Assembly (NCBI GenBank): GCA_023213235.1
Contig: CP096137.1
Span: 1,189,587 to 1,253,586, forward strand
Origin: Elusimicrobiota bacterium
GTDB taxonomy: Bacteria; Elusimicrobiota; Elusimicrobia; UBA1565; UBA9628
Length of the DNA: 64,000 bases
Reading direction: 5' to 3'
Shown here: positions 8,773 through 19,460 of the stretch, piece by piece
How positions within the stretch are numbered: the first letter of the stretch is position 1
Layout: each line of letters starts with the position of its first letter
The notes under the pieces: generated by a model
Told to the model about the DNA's origin: nothing
What the model saw: the letters and a program-made list of their open reading frames with translations, nothing else
The model's database searches: none
Translations under genes and position numbers: made by a program

Positions 8773-10110
8773 ATGGCCACCAAGACCAAGCCTTCCCTTC
8801 CGAAGACCTCCCGCGGCGCCGCCCTTTGGGCCGAGCGCTCCAGGATCGTCTCCTCCGGCACCGCCGCCTATACCGACCTCGTGCTCGAGCGCGGCCTCGG
8901 CGCCAAGGTCTGGGACGTCGACGGCAAGGAGTACATCGACTTCGCCGGCGGCATCGGGGCGCTGAACGTCGGCCACTGCCACCCGAAGGTCGTCGCCGCC
9001 CTGCGCGAGCAGGCCGGCAAGCTGCTCCACACGAGCTTCCATGTCGCCGCCTACGAGAACTACCTCGGCGTCTGCCGCGAGCTGATCGCGGTCGCCCCGA
9101 TTCCCGGCGAGAAGAAGGCCATCCTGTTCAACTCCGGCTCCGAGGCCATCGAGAACGCGGTCAAGTTCGCGCGCGGGTTCACCAAGCGCCGCACCGTCAT
9201 CGCCTTCGACAACGCTTTCCACGGCCGCACCTTGCTCTGCCTGGCGCTCGACGGCAAGCACAAGCCGCTGCGCCAGGGCCTGGGGGCCATGCCGCCCGAC
9301 GTGCATCACGCGCGCTACCCCTATTCCTACCGCCCGCCGATGGGCGTCTCACCGGCCGATCTCACGGCGCACTGCCTCGAGTCGCTCGAGAACCTGTTCC
9401 GCGTCTCCGCCGCCGCCGAGGACGTCGCCGCGATCATCGTCGAGCCCGTGCAGGGCGAGGGCGGCTTCATCGTCCCGACCGCCGGATTCTTGAAGGGCTT
9501 GAGATCGTTGTGCGATAAGCACGGCATCGTGCTGATCATCGACGAGGTCCAGACCGGCTTCGCGCGCACCGGCAAGCTCTTCGCCATCGAGCACGACGGG
9601 ATCGCGCCCGATCTGCTGGTCACGGCCAAGTCCCTGTGCGGCGGCATGCCGCTCTCCGGCGTCGTCGGCCGCAAGGACATCATGGACTCGGTCGCCACGG
9701 GCGCCATCGGCGGCACCTACGGCGGCAACCCGATGGCCTGCGCCGCGGCGCTCGCGGTCTTCGACATCGTGAAGAACGACGGCCTCGTCGAGAAGGGGAA
9801 GACGGTCGGCGAGACCGTCAAGAAGCGCTTCGACGCGTTCGCGGCCAAGTACCCGTTCGTCGGCGAGTCGCGCGGCTTGGGCGCCATGCGCGCCATTGAG
9901 CTCGTGACCGACAAGAAGAGCAAGACGCCGCTTCCCGCCGCCAAGGTGAAGGCGATCCTTCACGACTGCCAGGACCGCGGCCTCATCGCGATCAAGGCCG
10001 GCGTGCACGACAACGTCATCCGCACCTTGATGCCGCTCGTGATCAAGGACGACGAGCTCGAGCGCGGGCTGTCCGCGCTCGAGGGCGCGCTCGACTCGGT
10101 TAAACTCTAA
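8773..10110 (+). CDS. Class III pyridoxal-phosphate aminotransferase (4-aminobutyrate/ornithine type)
   Basis: 445 residues, typical of the GabT/ArgD/RocD fold. Seen: the GSEAIENAVKFAR motif that binds the PLP phosphate, the FHGRTLLCL region, IIVEPVQGEGGF, IIDEVQTGFARTG with the Asp that contacts the PLP ring nitrogen, and the Schiff-base lysine in LLVTAKSLCGGMPLSGV. Overall it reads most like 4-aminobutyrate aminotransferase (GabT), but class III substrate choice (GABA, ornithine, acetylornithine, lysine) cannot be decided from the sequence. It stands alone, divergent from rlmD. The start is the ATG at 8773, with a TATCAT box 7 nt before it and no Shine-Dalgarno. Confidence 0.85.
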   Translation: MATKTKPSLPKTSRGAALWAERSRIVSSGTAAYTDLVLERGLGAKVWDVDGKEYIDFAGGIGALNVGHCHPKVVAALREQAGKLLHTSFHVAAYENYLGVCRELIAVAPIPGEKKAILFNSGSEAIENAVKFARGFTKRRTVIAFDNAFHGRTLLCLALDGKHKPLRQGLGAMPPDVHHARYPYSYRPPMGVSPADLTAHCLESLENLFRVSAAAEDVAAIIVEPVQGEGGFIVPTAGFLKGLRSLCDKHGIVLIIDEVQTGFARTGKLFAIEHDGIAPDLLVTAKSLCGGMPLSGVVGRKDIMDSVATGAIGGTYGGNPMACAAALAVFDIVKNDGLVEKGKTVGETVKKRFDAFAAKYPFVGESRGLGAMRAIELVTDKKSKTPLPAAKVKAILHDCQDRGLIAIKAGVHDNVIRTLMPLVIKDDELERGLSALEGALDSVKL

Positions 10111-10133
10111 AGCCCTGAGCCACTGTAGGGCTT
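10110..10133 (+). terminator. Hairpin after aminotransferase gene
   Basis: AAGCCCT and AGGGCTT (7-bp stem, 10-nt loop) start at the last base of the stop codon. The tail is not U-rich (GAAATCG), so this is a weak or factor-assisted terminator candidate. Confidence 0.4.
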
Positions 10134-10165
10134 GAAATCGAGCCCAGCACGGTTACACTGGGATC

Positions 10166-11529
10166 GTGCTGAATTCGCCGCGCCTGCGAATCATTCGCGC
10201 TACACTCCTGGGTGCAATTAGTGTCTCATTCGGCGCCCCGGTCGCTTGGTCATGCATGGACGGCGTCGAGATACTGCAAGGTCATCCTCGCCCCGTCGCC
10301 GTCTCTGGCGAAAGAGTAATCATCGCTGGGCACACGGTGGCTTCCAGATCGCGCCGGTCAATTGTCGTCATCCAAGACAAGGCTGACGAGCCGTTGAGAG
10401 TGATGATTGGAACTCAAACTCCGGCGATGAATCTGCTTAGCGCAGTCGCGATTTCCCCGGACAGTTATTATGTCGGCGGAAAGGGCATCTATTCGTTGCG
10501 CGCGAAAGGAGATCGATGGATGGCTGTCCCGGGAAGCGAAAGCTTTTCAGTGACATCGCTCGCATGGGTCAATGGACGGCTTTGGGCGGGGACGACGAGC
10601 GGTCTCTTTGAATTTGACGGGAGTGAATTTAAAAAATCTTTTCGGTCGAAACGGACCTGGACGGGCAATTCCCGTATATTCAATTTCCCATTGAGGATAA
10701 GGTCGTCATCGGAACATATCGGGATCCAGCATCCCCCAAAGCGGACAATCAAAATTTGTCGGCGGGGTGCGGTTCGTCGAACTCGGATAATCGAAGTTCC
10801 AGGTCTGGCTTATACGTCGTGGATGCGAAAAATCGGGGCTTGCGGCGTACTGCGAAGGAGTGGTTCGGCGTCAGCGTTCATCCGAATGCGTTGTTCGATG
10901 TTTATCCAACGACAGCAGGTCGGATAATGCTTCTTCACGGCGGCGGCGCGATTTCAGCAAAGAGCGTGAAAGAAGTTGAAGCAAAGTATCTAGGACTAAA
11001 CAGAGGCTTCGCTCGGGGTGGATTCGCTTTGGCCGAATACAACCCGTTTCTTTCCGCGATCCTGCGCGCCGGTGAGAGCGGGGCGGCTTCGGAGATTGCA
11101 ATCGGAAAGTTTCTTCAGAAGGCGCCCGCCCTTCCACCTGGGATCGCTATGCAGGCATGGAAGGCGCAGTTCTTTTTGTGGGCGCGCAATGAGCAATGGG
11201 ATAGATTTGAAGAGGAGGCTTTGAACTTTCCAAAGAGCATTTGGGCCGTCCGCTTTCTGTCTGAGCATCGATCGCCGAAGGCGCGTCGCGCGATGATTAA
11301 GGTGATATCGAACGCGGGAATAAGCGAACCCGTGTTGAATGAAATCAAGTCCATGTCCGGAGACGATGTATCAAGGGTGCTCATGCGAGTGCGAGATGGC
11401 AAAATTCGTGTCGTGCACTTGTCTATCGATGGCGCAGGACCCGCCGACGTTAGACAAGCCGAGCGCATTCGTAATTACGCAGCAAGGCTTCTTCTGGAGC
11501 GAACTGGAGGTGCGCGGGGGGACCCGTAG
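10166..11529 (+). CDS. Exported propeller-like protein of unknown function, low-GC gene (frame interrupted)
   Basis: Composite of about 454 residues. It begins with a signal-peptide-like stretch (RIIRATLLGAISVSFGAPVAWS). Strand-rich repeats follow, such as SPDSYYVGGKGIYSLRA and WVNGRLWAGTTSGLFEFDG, which resemble two-component-regulator (Reg_prop) or Kelch-type propeller blades. The C-terminal third is helical and unlike a propeller. The frame breaks at the A6 run at 10631-10636; an A7 restores one ORF. Base composition is visibly lower in GC and codon choice more mixed than in neighbours, suggesting transfer. A TACACT box ends 6 nt before the GTG start. No specific function is assigned. Confidence 0.55.
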
Positions 11530-11555
11530 CCATCTCAATTTCATAGAATGAGGCC

Positions 11556-12383
11556 GTGAATCGCTTCGCGAGTCTATTCATGGCAGGACTCCTCTTCGCC
11601 GCCTGCATCCCCTATCCCGGAGAGCTCCCCGACGACGGGCGCGGCCGCTCCCACAACCCTCTGATCGAGGGGGTCTACCCCGGCCTCGATCCGGGCGCGT
11701 CGGAGAACTCGAGCGTGCACTTCAAGGTGAAGGCCTACGGCTCCGAAAACGCGTTCGCGATCTCGCAGATGGCCGAGGCCGCGTACACGCGCATCATGAC
11801 GGACACGGGCCTCAACTCGTTCATGCCGCGCGGCCTGTACACGATCGTCGTGTACGGCTCCGTCGACGAGTTCCGCAAGAAGACGGGCCAGCCGGAATGG
11901 TCGGGCGGCGTCGCCGTCGGCAACGCGATCTACACGTACTTCTCGCCGCGCCTCGAGGCGACCTTGTCTCACGAGGTCTGCCACCTGATCTGGTTCGAGT
12001 ACATGGGCCATCTCAATCCCGACTACCGCTGGGTCAACGAGGGCCTGGCGGTTTATGAGGAGAACAAGGCCCTCGGCTCCAAAGGGCAGAGCGACATGTT
12101 CTCCGCCCTGCGCGGCGGGCTGCGCTCCGCGCCGATCCCGATGGACCAGATGGTGCGGCTTGTGCCCGCGACCGAGCGCGCCTACGACGTGAGCCTTTGG
12201 TACGCGCAGGCCGAGAGCATGACGCGCTTCATGATCGAGCGCGGCGGGCGCATCGGCTACTCGCAGTTCCTGGCCGCGCTGCGCTACGACCGGCCGCTCG
12301 ACCAGGCGATCGCCGAGGGCTTCCCGGGCTCGTGGCGCACGGCCGAGCAGCTGCGCTCGGACTGGATCCGGAGCCTGCAGTGA
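11556..12383 (+). CDS. Lipoprotein zinc peptidase, peptidase MA-like (gluzincin)
   Basis: 275 residues. The signal peptide ends in a lipobox (LLFAAC), so the product is probably a lipoprotein. The metal site reads [14 protein letters not shown] (HEXXH type), followed about 25 residues later by [11 protein letters not shown], where the Glu is the third zinc ligand of gluzincins. The fold matches the peptidase MA family, with a C-terminal [23 protein letters not shown] segment typical of it. A TAGAAT box at 11544-11549 ends 6 nt before the GTG start. The TGA stop overlaps the GTG of the copper ATPase gene, so the two are in one transcript. Its substrate is unknown. Confidence 0.75.
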   Translation: MNRFASLFMAGLLFAACIPYPGELPDDGRGRSHNPLIEGVYPGLDPGASENSSVHFKVKAYGSENAFAISQMAEAAYTRIMTDTGLNSFMPRGLYTIVVYGSVDEFRKKTGQPEWSGGVAVGNAIYTYFSPRLEATLSHEVCHLIWFEYMGHLNPDYRWVNEGLAVYEENKALGSKGQSDMFSALRGGLRSAPIPMDQMVRLVPATERAYDVSLWYAQAESMTRFMIERGGRIGYSQFLAALRYDRPLDQAIAEGFPGSWRTAEQLRSDWIRSLQ

Positions 12384-14593
12384 GCCGCGTCCTTCCCGCC
12401 GGCGCGCGCCGCGTCGTCCTGCCCGTGCGCGGCATGCACTGCGCCTCCTGCGTGACGAAGGTCGAGGGCGCGCTCACGCGGCTCTCCGGCGTCAGCGGCG
12501 TGTCGGTCGACCTGCCCTCGCGCACCGTCGCCGTCGAGTTCACGCCGGTCCCCGGCAAGCTCGAGGTGCGCAACCTGAGGCGCGCGATCGAGAAGGCCGG
12601 CTACGACGTGCTCGGCGAGAGCGACACGCGCACGCAGGCCGAGTCGATGAGCCTGCTCTCGCAGCAGGCCGAGCAGCGCGCGCTGATGACGCGGCTGCAG
12701 GGCGCGTTCGTGTTCTCGGTGCCGCTGATGCTCTCGCACACGCTGGGGCTTTCGCCGTACACGGCGCTGTTCCTCGCCGTGCCGGTGCAGGTGTGGGGCG
12801 GCTGGCACTTTCACCAGGGCCTCTCGCGCTCCATCCTGCGCAAGCGCGCCGACATGGACTCGCTGGTGTCGGTGTCGACGTGGGCCGCGTTCTGCTACAG
12901 CGCCTACGTGGTCCTGTTCCCGGAGACCTTGCCGCCGGCCGCGCGCGTGACGCAGTGGGACGCGGTGTGCGGGCTGATCCTCTTCGTGACGTTCGGCCGC
13001 TGGCTCGAGTCGCGCACGCGCGGCAAGACGAGCGAGGCCGTCGCCAAGCTCATGCGCATGGCGCCCAAGACCGCGCGCGTCGTGCGCGGCGGCGAGGAGC
13101 TCGTCGCACCCCTGTCCGAGGTCGAGGTCGGCGAGACGGTGCGCGTGCGCCCCGGCGAGCAGATCGGCACCGACGGCGAGGTGACCGGCGGGTCCTCGAC
13201 GGTGGACGAGTCGATGCTGACCGGCGAGAGCCTGCCCGTCGAGAAGACGGTGGGCTCGCGCGTGTGGGGCGGCACGCTCAACAAGAACGGCGCGCTCGAG
13301 ATCAAGGTGACGCGGCCCGGCGACGAGTCGGCGCTGGCGCGCATCGTCGAGGCGGTGCGCGAGAGCCAGTCGACGAAGCCGAAGATCCAGCGCTACGTCG
13401 ACAAGATCGCGGCGTGGTTCGTGCCGCTGGTGATCCTGCTCGCGGCGGCGACGGCGGCGTACTGGCTGCGCTGGGGGCCGGAGCCGCGCTTCCTGTTCGC
13501 GATGACGTGCTCGGTGGCGGTGCTGGCGTCCGCGTGCCCGTGCGCGCTCGGCCTGGCCACGCCGCTGGCGGTGGTCGCGGGCATCGGCCGCGCGGCCGAA
13601 ATGGGAGTATTTCTGCGGAACGCAGAAATCCTCGAGGAGGCCGGCAAGCTCGACGTGGTCCTCTTCGACAAGACGGGCACGCTCACCGAGGGCCGCCCGC
13701 GCGTCTCCGGCGCGATCGTCGTCGAGGGAACCGAGGACGAGATGCTCGCCTGGGCGCTTGCCTGCGAGGAGCGCTCCGAGCACCCGTTCGCGGCGGCGAT
13801 CGTCGCGCTGGCCCGCGAGCGCCGCGTCAAGGCGCCGAAGGTCGAGTCCTTCGAGGCGCTCCCCGGGCGCGGCGTGCTCGTGCGCGCCGGCGCGCGCGCC
13901 GTGCGCGCGGGGTCCTTGCCCTGGCTCAAGGAGGAAGGCGTCGAAGTCCCGCCCAAGCAGGCGATCCTCTTCTCGCAGTCGGGGTCTTTGCTCGGCGTCG
14001 CGCTCGACGGACGCCTGCTCGGCGCGTTCCAGATGGAGGACGCGCTGCGCCCCTCGGCGCCGGCCGCGGTGGCCGCGCTCAAGGAGATGGGCCTCGAGGT
14101 CTATCTCGTCAGCGGCGACCGCAACGCGGCCGCCTACCGCGCGGCCGAGCTGTGCGGCATCGGCACCGTGTTCGCCGAGATCCGGCCCGAGGAGAAGGCC
14201 GGCATCGTGCGCCGCTTCCAGCAGGAAGGCAAGAAGGTCGCGATGGTCGGCGAGGGCTTCAACGACGCGCCCGCGCTCTCGCACGCCGACGTCGGCGTCG
14301 CGCTCGCGACCGGCACCGACGTGGCCAACGAGTCGGCCGACATGACCTTGCTCAACCCCGACCTCATGACGCTCGCGCGCGCGATCAAGCTCAGCCGGCG
14401 CATCCGCGTCGTGATCCGCGAGAACCTCGCGTGGGCTTTCGTCTACAATCTTCTGCTGCTGCCCGTGGCCGCGGGCGCGCTGTACCCGCGCTTCGGGATC
14501 CTGCTGCGGCCCGAGTACGCGGGCGCCGCGATGGCGCTCAGCTCGATTTCCGTCGCCTTGAATTCGCTTCGCCTGAGGAGAAAAGATGTCTAA
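12380..14593 (+). CDS. copA: P1B-type copper-translocating ATPase
   Basis: 737 residues. One N-terminal heavy-metal-associated domain carries GMHCASC (about residue 19). Membrane helices with the ion-binding CPC (about residue 386), the phosphorylation motif DKTGTLTEG (about 430) and the nucleotide-domain HP (SEHPFAAAI) follow. The hinge motif reads GEGFNDAPA, where most family members have GDGxNDxP; the essential ND is kept. P1B-1 pumps export Cu(I) from the cytosol or supply periplasmic cuproenzymes. It starts with GTG overlapping the stop of the peptidase gene and its 3' end overlaps queF. No copper-responsive regulator is seen nearby, so the metal is inferred from the CPC motif. Confidence 0.92.
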   Translation: MSRVLPAGARRVVLPVRGMHCASCVTKVEGALTRLSGVSGVSVDLPSRTVAVEFTPVPGKLEVRNLRRAIEKAGYDVLGESDTRTQAESMSLLSQQAEQRALMTRLQGAFVFSVPLMLSHTLGLSPYTALFLAVPVQVWGGWHFHQGLSRSILRKRADMDSLVSVSTWAAFCYSAYVVLFPETLPPAARVTQWDAVCGLILFVTFGRWLESRTRGKTSEAVAKLMRMAPKTARVVRGGEELVAPLSEVEVGETVRVRPGEQIGTDGEVTGGSSTVDESMLTGESLPVEKTVGSRVWGGTLNKNGALEIKVTRPGDESALARIVEAVRESQSTKPKIQRYVDKIAAWFVPLVILLAAATAAYWLRWGPEPRFLFAMTCSVAVLASACPCALGLATPLAVVAGIGRAAEMGVFLRNAEILEEAGKLDVVLFDKTGTLTEGRPRVSGAIVVEGTEDEMLAWALACEERSEHPFAAAIVALARERRVKAPKVESFEALPGRGVLVRAGARAVRAGSLPWLKEEGVEVPPKQAILFSQSGSLLGVALDGRLLGAFQMEDALRPSAPAAVAALKEMGLEVYLVSGDRNAAAYRAAELCGIGTVFAEIRPEEKAGIVRRFQQEGKKVAMVGEGFNDAPALSHADVGVALATGTDVANESADMTLLNPDLMTLARAIKLSRRIRVVIRENLAWAFVYNLLLLPVAAGALYPRFGILLRPEYAGAAMALSSISVALNSLRLRRKDV

Positions 14594-15002
14594 GAAGCCC
14601 CTGATCTACGGCTACAACCCCGACCTGTCGCTGTCCGGCGCCGACGCGCCTTTGCCGCCCATCGAGACCTGGCCCAACCAGTACAAGGGCTACGAGATCA
14701 AGATCGAGGTGCCGGAGTTCACGTCGGTGTGCCCGAAGACCAAGCTCCCGGATTTCGGAAACATCATCGTGCGCTACCTGCCGAACAAGGAGTGCCTGGA
14801 GCTCAAGAGCTTCAAGTACTACATGCTCGGCTACCGCAACATGGGCATCTTCTATGAAAACGCGGTCAACCGCATCTGCGACGACATCGCGAAGGCGACC
14901 AAGCCGGTCTGGCTCGAGGTCGTCGGCGAGTTCACGCCGCGCGGCGGCATGAAGTCGACGATCACGGCGCGCTGGCCGCGCAAGGCCTTCGGCCCGCGTT
15001 GA
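14586..15002 (+). CDS. queF: NADPH-dependent 7-cyano-7-deazaguanine reductase
   Basis: 138 residues, the unimodular (Bacillus-type) form of QueF (EC 1.7.1.13), which reduces preQ0 to preQ1 in queuosine synthesis. The T-fold signature [14 protein letters not shown] holds the nucleophilic Cys (C49), and the QueF motif [10 protein letters not shown] is followed by [12 protein letters not shown], which carries the substrate-binding residues. AGGAG lies 5-6 nt before the ATG. The gene overlaps copA by 8 nt and the next gene by 4 nt (GTTGAGC region), so all three are co-transcribed although functionally unrelated. No other queuosine gene lies in this window. Confidence 0.95.
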   Translation: MSKKPLIYGYNPDLSLSGADAPLPPIETWPNQYKGYEIKIEVPEFTSVCPKTKLPDFGNIIVRYLPNKECLELKSFKYYMLGYRNMGIFYENAVNRICDDIAKATKPVWLEVVGEFTPRGGMKSTITARWPRKAFGPR

Positions 15003-16661
15003 GCCCTCGCGTCCGCGCCGGGCTCCTCGCGCTCGGCGCGTGCCTGCTCCTCTTCCGACTGAACTCACCGGCACTGTGGCAGGACGAGTCGGAGACGGCC
15101 CTGCGGGCCGTCTCGATCCAGAAGACGGGCCTGCCGCGCACTCATCTCGACGGGACCCTCGTCACCGCGCAGCCGTCGCTGGCGGCTCATGAAGGAACGA
15201 GGTCCGGCATTTGGACGTGGAACACCTGGCTGCCCGCCTACGCGGCGGCCGCCTCGATGGCGGTCCTCGGCCGCGGGCCGTTCGCGGCGCGCCTGCCCTT
15301 CGCGCTGGCGGCGTGGCTCGCGCTCTTCCTTCTCACGCGCCTCTTCGAGGGCGAGGAGGACGAGGCGGCCGGGCTCGCGTCCCTGGCGTCGCTGGCGCTG
15401 TGTCCCGCGTACCTGCTGTTCGGGCGGCAGTCGCGCTACTACGCGCTGACGGCGCTCGGCTGCGTGCTCGCGCTGTGGGCGTGGCGCCGTCTGCTCGCCG
15501 ACAAGCCGCGCGCGGTCCTCGCGCTCGTCGCCGCGCTCCAGTTCCTGCTGCACGCCTCCTTCGCGTCCTTCGCGATCGCCGTCCTGGCACTCGGGCTCGA
15601 CGCGGCCCTGCGCGGGCGCGAGTGCCTGAAGCGCCGGTTCCTGGAGGCGGCGGCGTGGACGGCCGCGCTCGCCCTTCCCGCCTGCCTGTACTTCCGGATC
15701 TGGGACCGGCCCGGCAACCACCTCTACGGGACCGCCGAAGGCCTCGAGTTCCTGAAGACGTTCCTGCTCTGGATCGCGCTGTTCGCCGTGCCGCCGCTGC
15801 TCCCCGCGGCGGCCGCGGCGAAGTCCCGGAAATGGCCGGCGCTCGCGCTCGGCTTCGCCGTCCTGTGCGGCCTCGCGGCCGAGGGCGGGATCTCGCGCGC
15901 CGCCGCGGCGCTCGCGCTGGCCTGGCTCGGCTGGTCGGCCGTGCGCGCGCGGGCGTTGGAGCGGCAATGCCTGCTGTGGCTCGGCGCGTCGCTGGCTTTG
16001 CTGTCGACCTCCGCGGCCGAGCCGTACGGCCGCTACCTCATGGGCGCGATGCCCGCGTTGGCCGTCCTCTCGGGCCTGTGGTGCTCGCGCCTCGCGAACG
16101 GCCGCGCCCTGCCCGCCGCCGGCCTCGCCGCGGCGCTGTGCGCCGTGAACTGGGCCGGGTGGCTGCCGTTGCGGGCCGCGTCGGCCGTCGCCGCGCCGTC
16201 CTCGCCGGCCGAGACCGTGTCCGGCATGATGCGCCGGCGCATCCGCGACGCCGGACCGCGGTCGGATCTCGCGCGCTTCGCCGGCGAGCTCGCGCGCGGG
16301 CCCGAGGGCTATATCGACGCCGCCGCGAGGGCGATCCGGGCGCGCGGGGGAGACGGCGTGGTCCGACGCCGACAACCTGTCGCTGATGTTCGCGGCCGGC
16401 GTGAAGCCCATCTATAAGGACGAGCTGGCCTACATCAAGCCCGACTGGCTCCTGATCTCGCCGTGGCTGAGACTCGACCCGCAGGCCTCGATCGAGCTCG
16501 CCGCCCTCGCCGGCGGCCCCGCCTACGAGCACGCCGGCGCCGAGGGGCCCGTCCTGCTGTGGCAGAACAACCCCGACCCGCTGTTCCGCGACTTCTCCCC
16601 GCGGCGCGGCCTGCTGCCGCTGTTCCGGCGCAAGGCGGCGTCTAGGCCTTTAGGCCCATAG
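14999..16661 (+). CDS. Multi-pass membrane glycosyltransferase-like protein, GT39/ArnT type (frame interrupted)
   Basis: Composite of about 555 residues with roughly ten hydrophobic segments. The N-terminal region has LNSPALWQDESETALRA; an acidic DE pair after the first helix is where lipid-phosphate-sugar-dependent GT-C enzymes (ArnT, PMT, PF13231) keep their catalytic acid. SRYYALTALG and EPYGRYLMGAMPAL segments fit the same fold. The C-terminus is soluble (SDADNLSLMFAAG, LLISPWLRLDP). The frame breaks at the G5 run at 16346-16350; seven Gs (or four) restore the ORF. It overlaps queF. The acceptor and donor are unknown, and the family call is by topology and motif only. Confidence 0.6.
16645..16656 (+). 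terminator. TTTA-loop hairpin inside the last codons of the glycosyltransferase gene
   Basis: GGCC-TTTA-GGCC is a perfect 4-bp short stem located just before the TAG stop at 16659-16661. It matches the small hairpin family at gene ends elsewhere in the window. Terminator role is inferred. Confidence 0.35.
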
Positions 16662-16715
16662 GGCGCCGGGACTATCGGTCTTGCGCCGGGCCGCGCCCGG
16701 GGCTATACTGGCGGC

Positions 16716-18259
16716 GTGAAACCCCTCCTGTCCCTGCTGGCTCTGTCGTTGGCGTCCGGCCTGCGCGCCGCTCCCGACGTCGCGCCCAAGCCTCCGCCCA
16801 AGCCGCCGAGCGAGGCCCTGCTGGCCGCCGCCTGCTCGAGCAAGGGCGGACTGCTCGTGCTGGCGTCGGGCCAGCCCGCGGCCGACGGGACCAAGGACGA
16901 GCCCGAGGATCTCTTCGGCGCCCCGGATCCCGAGCCGGGCACGGCGGGCCCCGCGGACAAGCCCGCCGGCAAGCCGGCGACCGGGGAGCCGGGGGCCGGG
17001 GCCCCCGCGGCGTCCGACGACAAGAAGCCCAAGCCGAAGGTTCTCCATCTCAAGGCCCGCGGCAAGGACAAGAAGGCCTCGCGCAAGAAGTGCCGCGAGG
17101 AGTTCAAGGGCTACTACGCCCGCAACGGCGACCTGAAGGTCGCGGTCGCGCCCGACGTGGAGGGGAGATCAGCCCGGCCGACCGCGAGCGCCTGGCGGCC
17201 GTGCTCGCGCGCTCGTCGCCGCTGCTGCCTCTGAAGAACCTCAGCGCCAAGGCCGTGACCGAGCAGCAGGGCATGTCCAAGCGCCTGTTCGACGGCGTCG
17301 CGCTGAGCGGCGACAATCTGGCCGAGTCCGTGGGCCGCGCGCAGCAGCGGCTCGACCGCCGCGCCGCGGACGCCGCGAAGCAGGCCACCATGATCGCCGA
17401 CATCCATCTGCGCGACCAGCTGCGCGAGCGCCAGCGCCTGGCCGGCGAGTCTCTGAGCCCCGACCTGCGCCACGACCCCGATTTCCGCGCCGCGGCCCGC
17501 GCTTATACGCCGCCGCCGGCGCCGTCGCGACCGGAGCGCGGGGCCAGCCGCACGGAGCCCGCCTACACCGGCCCGGAGCCGAGCGTCCTGCGCAACCTGA
17601 GCCTCGTCGACGTTCCTCCGCCGACGGCGGTCCCCGCGGGCGGAGTGTCGCGGGGCAGCATCGTCGACGACGTGAAGGCGGCCCTCACCAACCTCGGCGT
17701 GAACGTCATGGGCCGCTCCTCCTGGCGGCCCCGGTACGGGCACGACGCCGAGGCGCACACCCCGATGAAGGTCACCGTCCACCACTCGGCGGGCTCGCCC
17801 TCGCACTCGGACGCGAACGTGCTCGGGCAGATCGCGGGCTGGGAGAAGGACCACGTCAAGAAGGGTTTCGGGCGCATGGGCTATCACTGGGTGATCAACA
17901 GCCTCGGCACCGTCGTGGAAGGCCAGGGCATGGAGCTCGTCGGCTCGCACACCCGCAACAACAACCGCGGCAACATCGGGATCTGCCTCGCCGGGAACTA
18001 CGACAAGCAGGCGCCGTCGGAGAAGATGATCGCCAGCCTCGTCGGCCTCACGGCCTACGTCGGCGCGCGCTACAGCATGGACACCGGCTCGCCCGACTTC
18101 GTGCGCGGCCACGAGCACTACGTGCGCAAATCCTGCCCCGGCAACAACGTGATGTCGATGCTCCGCCCCATCCGCGAGAAGGCGGTCGAGCTCGTCCTCG
18201 CGCAGAAGAAGGAGAAGCCGGGCAACGGCGCCTTCGTCGTCGCCGCCGTCACGAATTAG
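16716..18259 (+). CDS. Exported N-acetylmuramoyl-L-alanine amidase, Amidase_2/PGRP fold (frame interrupted)
   Basis: Composite of about 514 residues. The signal peptide (MKPLLSLLALSLASGLRA) is followed by Pro/Lys/Asp-rich linkers and a helical middle region. The C-terminal 200 residues form the amidase: VTVHHSAGSPSHSD holds the first zinc His, GYHWVINSLGTVVEG the Tyr and second His region, GSHTRNNNRGNIGICLAGNYD the core, and RGHEHYVRKSCPGNNVM the last zinc His and Cys. Such enzymes cut the muramoyl-alanine bond of peptidoglycan. The frame breaks at the G4 run at 17162-17165; one extra G joins the parts. A TATACT box ends 6 nt before the GTG start. An FKBP gene follows 1 nt after the stop. Confidence 0.82.
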
Positions 18260-18260
18260 C

Positions 18261-18779
18261 GTGAGACCGCGCGCGGCGCTGGCCGCCGCCGTCCTGCTGC
18301 TCGCGTTCGGGTGCTCCCGGCGCGAGGAGGGCGTCGTCAGGCCCGGCTCGACCGTGCGCCTCGACTACAAGCTCGACGTCGACGGCAAGCCCTTCGAGAG
18401 CACGGAACTCCACGGCCCCATCGAGATCATCCAGGGCGCGGGCGACCTTCCCGAGGCCGTCGACCGCGCCCTCGTCGGCATGCGCGTCGGCCAGCGCGCC
18501 GACATCGACGTCCCCGCGGGCGCCGGCTACGGCCCCCGCGACGAGGCGAAGGTGGAGTCGCTGCCGCTGGCCTCCTTGGGCCCCATGGGCGCGGGCTTGA
18601 CGCCGGGCAAGAAGATTCTCGGCTTCAAGAACGGAAAGCCGGCGGAGGGCGTCGTCCTCGAGGTGAGCAACGGCGCCGCCCGCGTCGACTTCAACCATCC
18701 GCTGGCCGGCAAGGTCCTGCGCTACCGCTTCGGCATCGTCGAGATCGACCCGAAGCCGGCCGAAGCCTCGGCGAATTGA
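18261..18779 (+). CDS. FKBP-type peptidyl-prolyl isomerase, SlyD-like lipoprotein
   Basis: 172 residues. A signal sequence ends in the lipobox LLAFGC, so the protein is probably anchored in the envelope. The body follows SlyD-type FKBPs: VRLDYKLDVDGKPFEST, GPIEIIQGAGDLPEAVDRALVGMRVGQRADIDVP, AGYGPRDEAKVESLP, then an insert-in-flap segment and the closing NHPLAGKVLRYRFGIVEI. This family catalyses cis-trans proline isomerisation and acts as a chaperone; an envelope copy would help fold exported proteins. It starts 1 nt after the amidase stop and is co-transcribed with it. No His-rich metal tail is present. Confidence 0.88.
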   Translation: MRPRAALAAAVLLLAFGCSRREEGVVRPGSTVRLDYKLDVDGKPFESTELHGPIEIIQGAGDLPEAVDRALVGMRVGQRADIDVPAGAGYGPRDEAKVESLPLASLGPMGAGLTPGKKILGFKNGKPAEGVVLEVSNGAARVDFNHPLAGKVLRYRFGIVEIDPKPAEASAN

Positions 18780-18792
18780 TAGAATCGGCGGC

Positions 18793-19419
18793 GTGAAGAC
18801 CGCCCTCGCCGCGTTGCTCCTCGCCGCGTCCGCGTCCGCCGAGCCGATCGCCGGAGGCGGAGGCGCGACGATCTCGGCCTCCGCCGGCGAGCTCATCTAC
18901 ACGGCCCAGCCCGCGCCGAACGGCGTCAACGGGCAGATCGTCCTGCGCAAGCTCGCCGCCGACGGCGGCGTGTTCTGGGACCTGCGCTTCGGGCGCGGTC
19001 GCGGCGACGAGGCCACGGCGCTCGCGACGACGGCCGACGGCGGCGTGGTCGTCGCCGGGCCCTACAAGGGAGGCTGCTTCGCGGCGCGGTGGGACGGCCA
19101 GGGGCGCTCGATCTGGGAAGTCTCGCCCAACGGTGCCGGCCTGTGCCACCCGGCGGGCGTCGTCAGCGACGGCGAGGGCTCGACCTACGTGCTCGCGGCG
19201 GTGAAGGGCGCCGCCGGCTTCGACGCGATGGTGTGGAAGCTTTCGCGCCAAGGCGACGTGGTCTGGAACTACCGCTACTCGTCGAACGAGAGCCTCTACC
19301 CGCAGAACCTTTACCTCGATCCGCGGGGAGACCGCGTGCGCGCCTACGTCCTGCGCAAGAACGGCTCGGAGTACGCGGAAGAGTTCTTCCGCCTCGACTC
19401 GGCGGGCCGGAAACTCTGA
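18793..19419 (+). CDS. Exported beta-propeller-like protein, unknown function
   Basis: 208 residues. The signal peptide (MKTALAALLLAASASA) is followed by four or five strand repeats of the type ATALATTADGGVVVAGPYKG, which resemble SBBP/PQQ-like propeller repeats but are too few for a whole propeller, so the protein may oligomerise or be a partial sheet. A TAGAAT box at 18780-18785 ends 7 nt before the GTG start, so it has its own promoter despite the 13-nt gap to the FKBP gene. I cannot assign a function. Confidence 0.6.
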   Translation: MKTALAALLLAASASAEPIAGGGGATISASAGELIYTAQPAPNGVNGQIVLRKLAADGGVFWDLRFGRGRGDEATALATTADGGVVVAGPYKGGCFAARWDGQGRSIWEVSPNGAGLCHPAGVVSDGEGSTYVLAAVKGAAGFDAMVWKLSRQGDVVWNYRYSSNESLYPQNLYLDPRGDRVRAYVLRKNGSEYAEEFFRLDSAGRKL

Positions 19420-19460
19420 ACGATTCCGAGTTCAACGTTGAACTGTCGTGGATAACTCCG

